NCBI RefSeq assembly: GCF_005116675.2
Contig: NZ_CP050699.1
Coordinates: 5,341,001-5,405,000, forward strand
DNA from: Desulfosediminicola ganghwensis
GTDB lineage: Bacteria; Desulfobacterota; Desulfobulbia; Desulfobulbales; Desulfocapsaceae
DNA length: 64,000 nt
Reading direction: 5' to 3'
Shown: in pieces, positions 63,860 to 64,000 of the stretch
How positions within the stretch are numbered: the first letter of the stretch is position 1
Layout: the number at the start of each line of letters is the position of its first letter
Position numbers and translations under genes: made by a program
Notes under the pieces: model-generated
Told to the model about the DNA's origin: nothing
What the model saw: only the letters and a program-made list of their open reading frames with translations
Database searches by the model: none

Positions 63860-64000
63860 TTAATCGAGTCCCCTGATTTTTTTCCATACAGGGCCACTGT
63901 CAGTATCGATCACAGTTATCCCCTTAGCTGCCAGCTCTTCTCTTGCATCATCAGCAAGTTGCCAATCTTTTTTTAACCTGGCCTGCTCCCGGCGCTGGAT
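63860..64000 (-). CDS. cysS: Cysteinyl-tRNA synthetase, C-terminal end only
   Basis: The last 46 codons, cut by the window edge at the 5' side, read RREQARLKKDWQLADDAREE through GITVIDTDSGPVWKKI and stop at 63862-63860. The R.xAR..KDW..AD..R.EL...GI...DT..G..W pattern is characteristic of the CysRS C-terminal tail. It charges tRNA-Cys. tRNA-Arg lies just downstream. Confidence 0.85.
   Translation of the reverse strand: MQRREQARLKKDWQLADDAREELAAKGITVIDTDSGPVWKKIRGLD

Overview
The window looks like chromosomal DNA of an anaerobic, Gram-negative deltaproteobacterium (Desulfobacterota, plausibly Desulfobulbales). The evidence is an oxygen-sensitive gene content (five radical-SAM proteins besides the NrdG activase, a class III ribonucleotide reductase, a tungsten/molybdenum aldehyde:ferredoxin oxidoreductase, an iron alcohol dehydrogenase, flavodoxin and a decaheme cytochrome) together with outer-membrane features (PagL, FadL, an RND efflux pump, an MCE lipoprotein and type IV pili). 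The taxonomic placement is inference from gene content; no rRNA is present.

Layout. 1-9753 (minus) is one tightly packed operon of ten genes: a CrtI-like flavoprotein, a FabF-like ketosynthase, an acyl carrier protein, a PlsC-like acyltransferase, a PaaK-like adenylate-forming ligase, a radical SAM/SPASM enzyme, a half-size ketosynthase-like protein, two B12-binding radical SAM enzymes and a family 2 glycosyltransferase cut by the window edge. It reads as an anaerobic pathway for an unusual ACP-bound lipid, with features of both aryl-polyene and proposed ladderane clusters. 10025-13035 holds PagL, a HEAT-like secreted protein and another B12/radical SAM gene. 13478-18092 (minus) holds a decaheme cytochrome with MopE-type metal-binding repeats, a flavodoxin, a small Cys-tailed protein and a DUF2325 protein. 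18572-26697 (plus) is a complete RND efflux system followed by its own two-component pair. 27203-31514 is a two-gene sugar PTS (EIIA-HPr-EI fusion and an EIICB with two IIB domains).

32043-38418 holds assorted envelope and signalling genes: a PPC/beta-barrel protein, a hybrid histidine kinase, a YgjV protein, a PliG-like lysozyme inhibitor and an MCE lipoprotein. 38498-47299 (minus) is a minor-pilin operon fimT-pilW-pilV-pilX-pilY1, with a very large PilY1 carrying carbohydrate-binding-like repeats. 47300-49070 is a long non-coding stretch with a repeated structured element, a nested palindrome, a decayed small-protein gene and a cobalamin riboswitch that precedes nrdD-nrdG (49071-51784).

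52144-61184 carries a Gfo/Idh oxidoreductase, FadL, AOR, Fe-ADH, an SCP2-like protein and a TetR regulator with a clear promoter and operator, then divergent CurA-like and DJ-1-like genes. The right end has tRNA-Thr and tRNA-Tyr, a TDT-family transporter, a cold-shock protein, tRNA-Arg and the C-terminus of cysS.

The most unusual items are the lipid operon and a roughly 208-nt element present twice (13198-13406 and 47859-48066). Its ends pair with each other and show a compensatory base change between copies, which suggests an undescribed structured RNA or repeat family.
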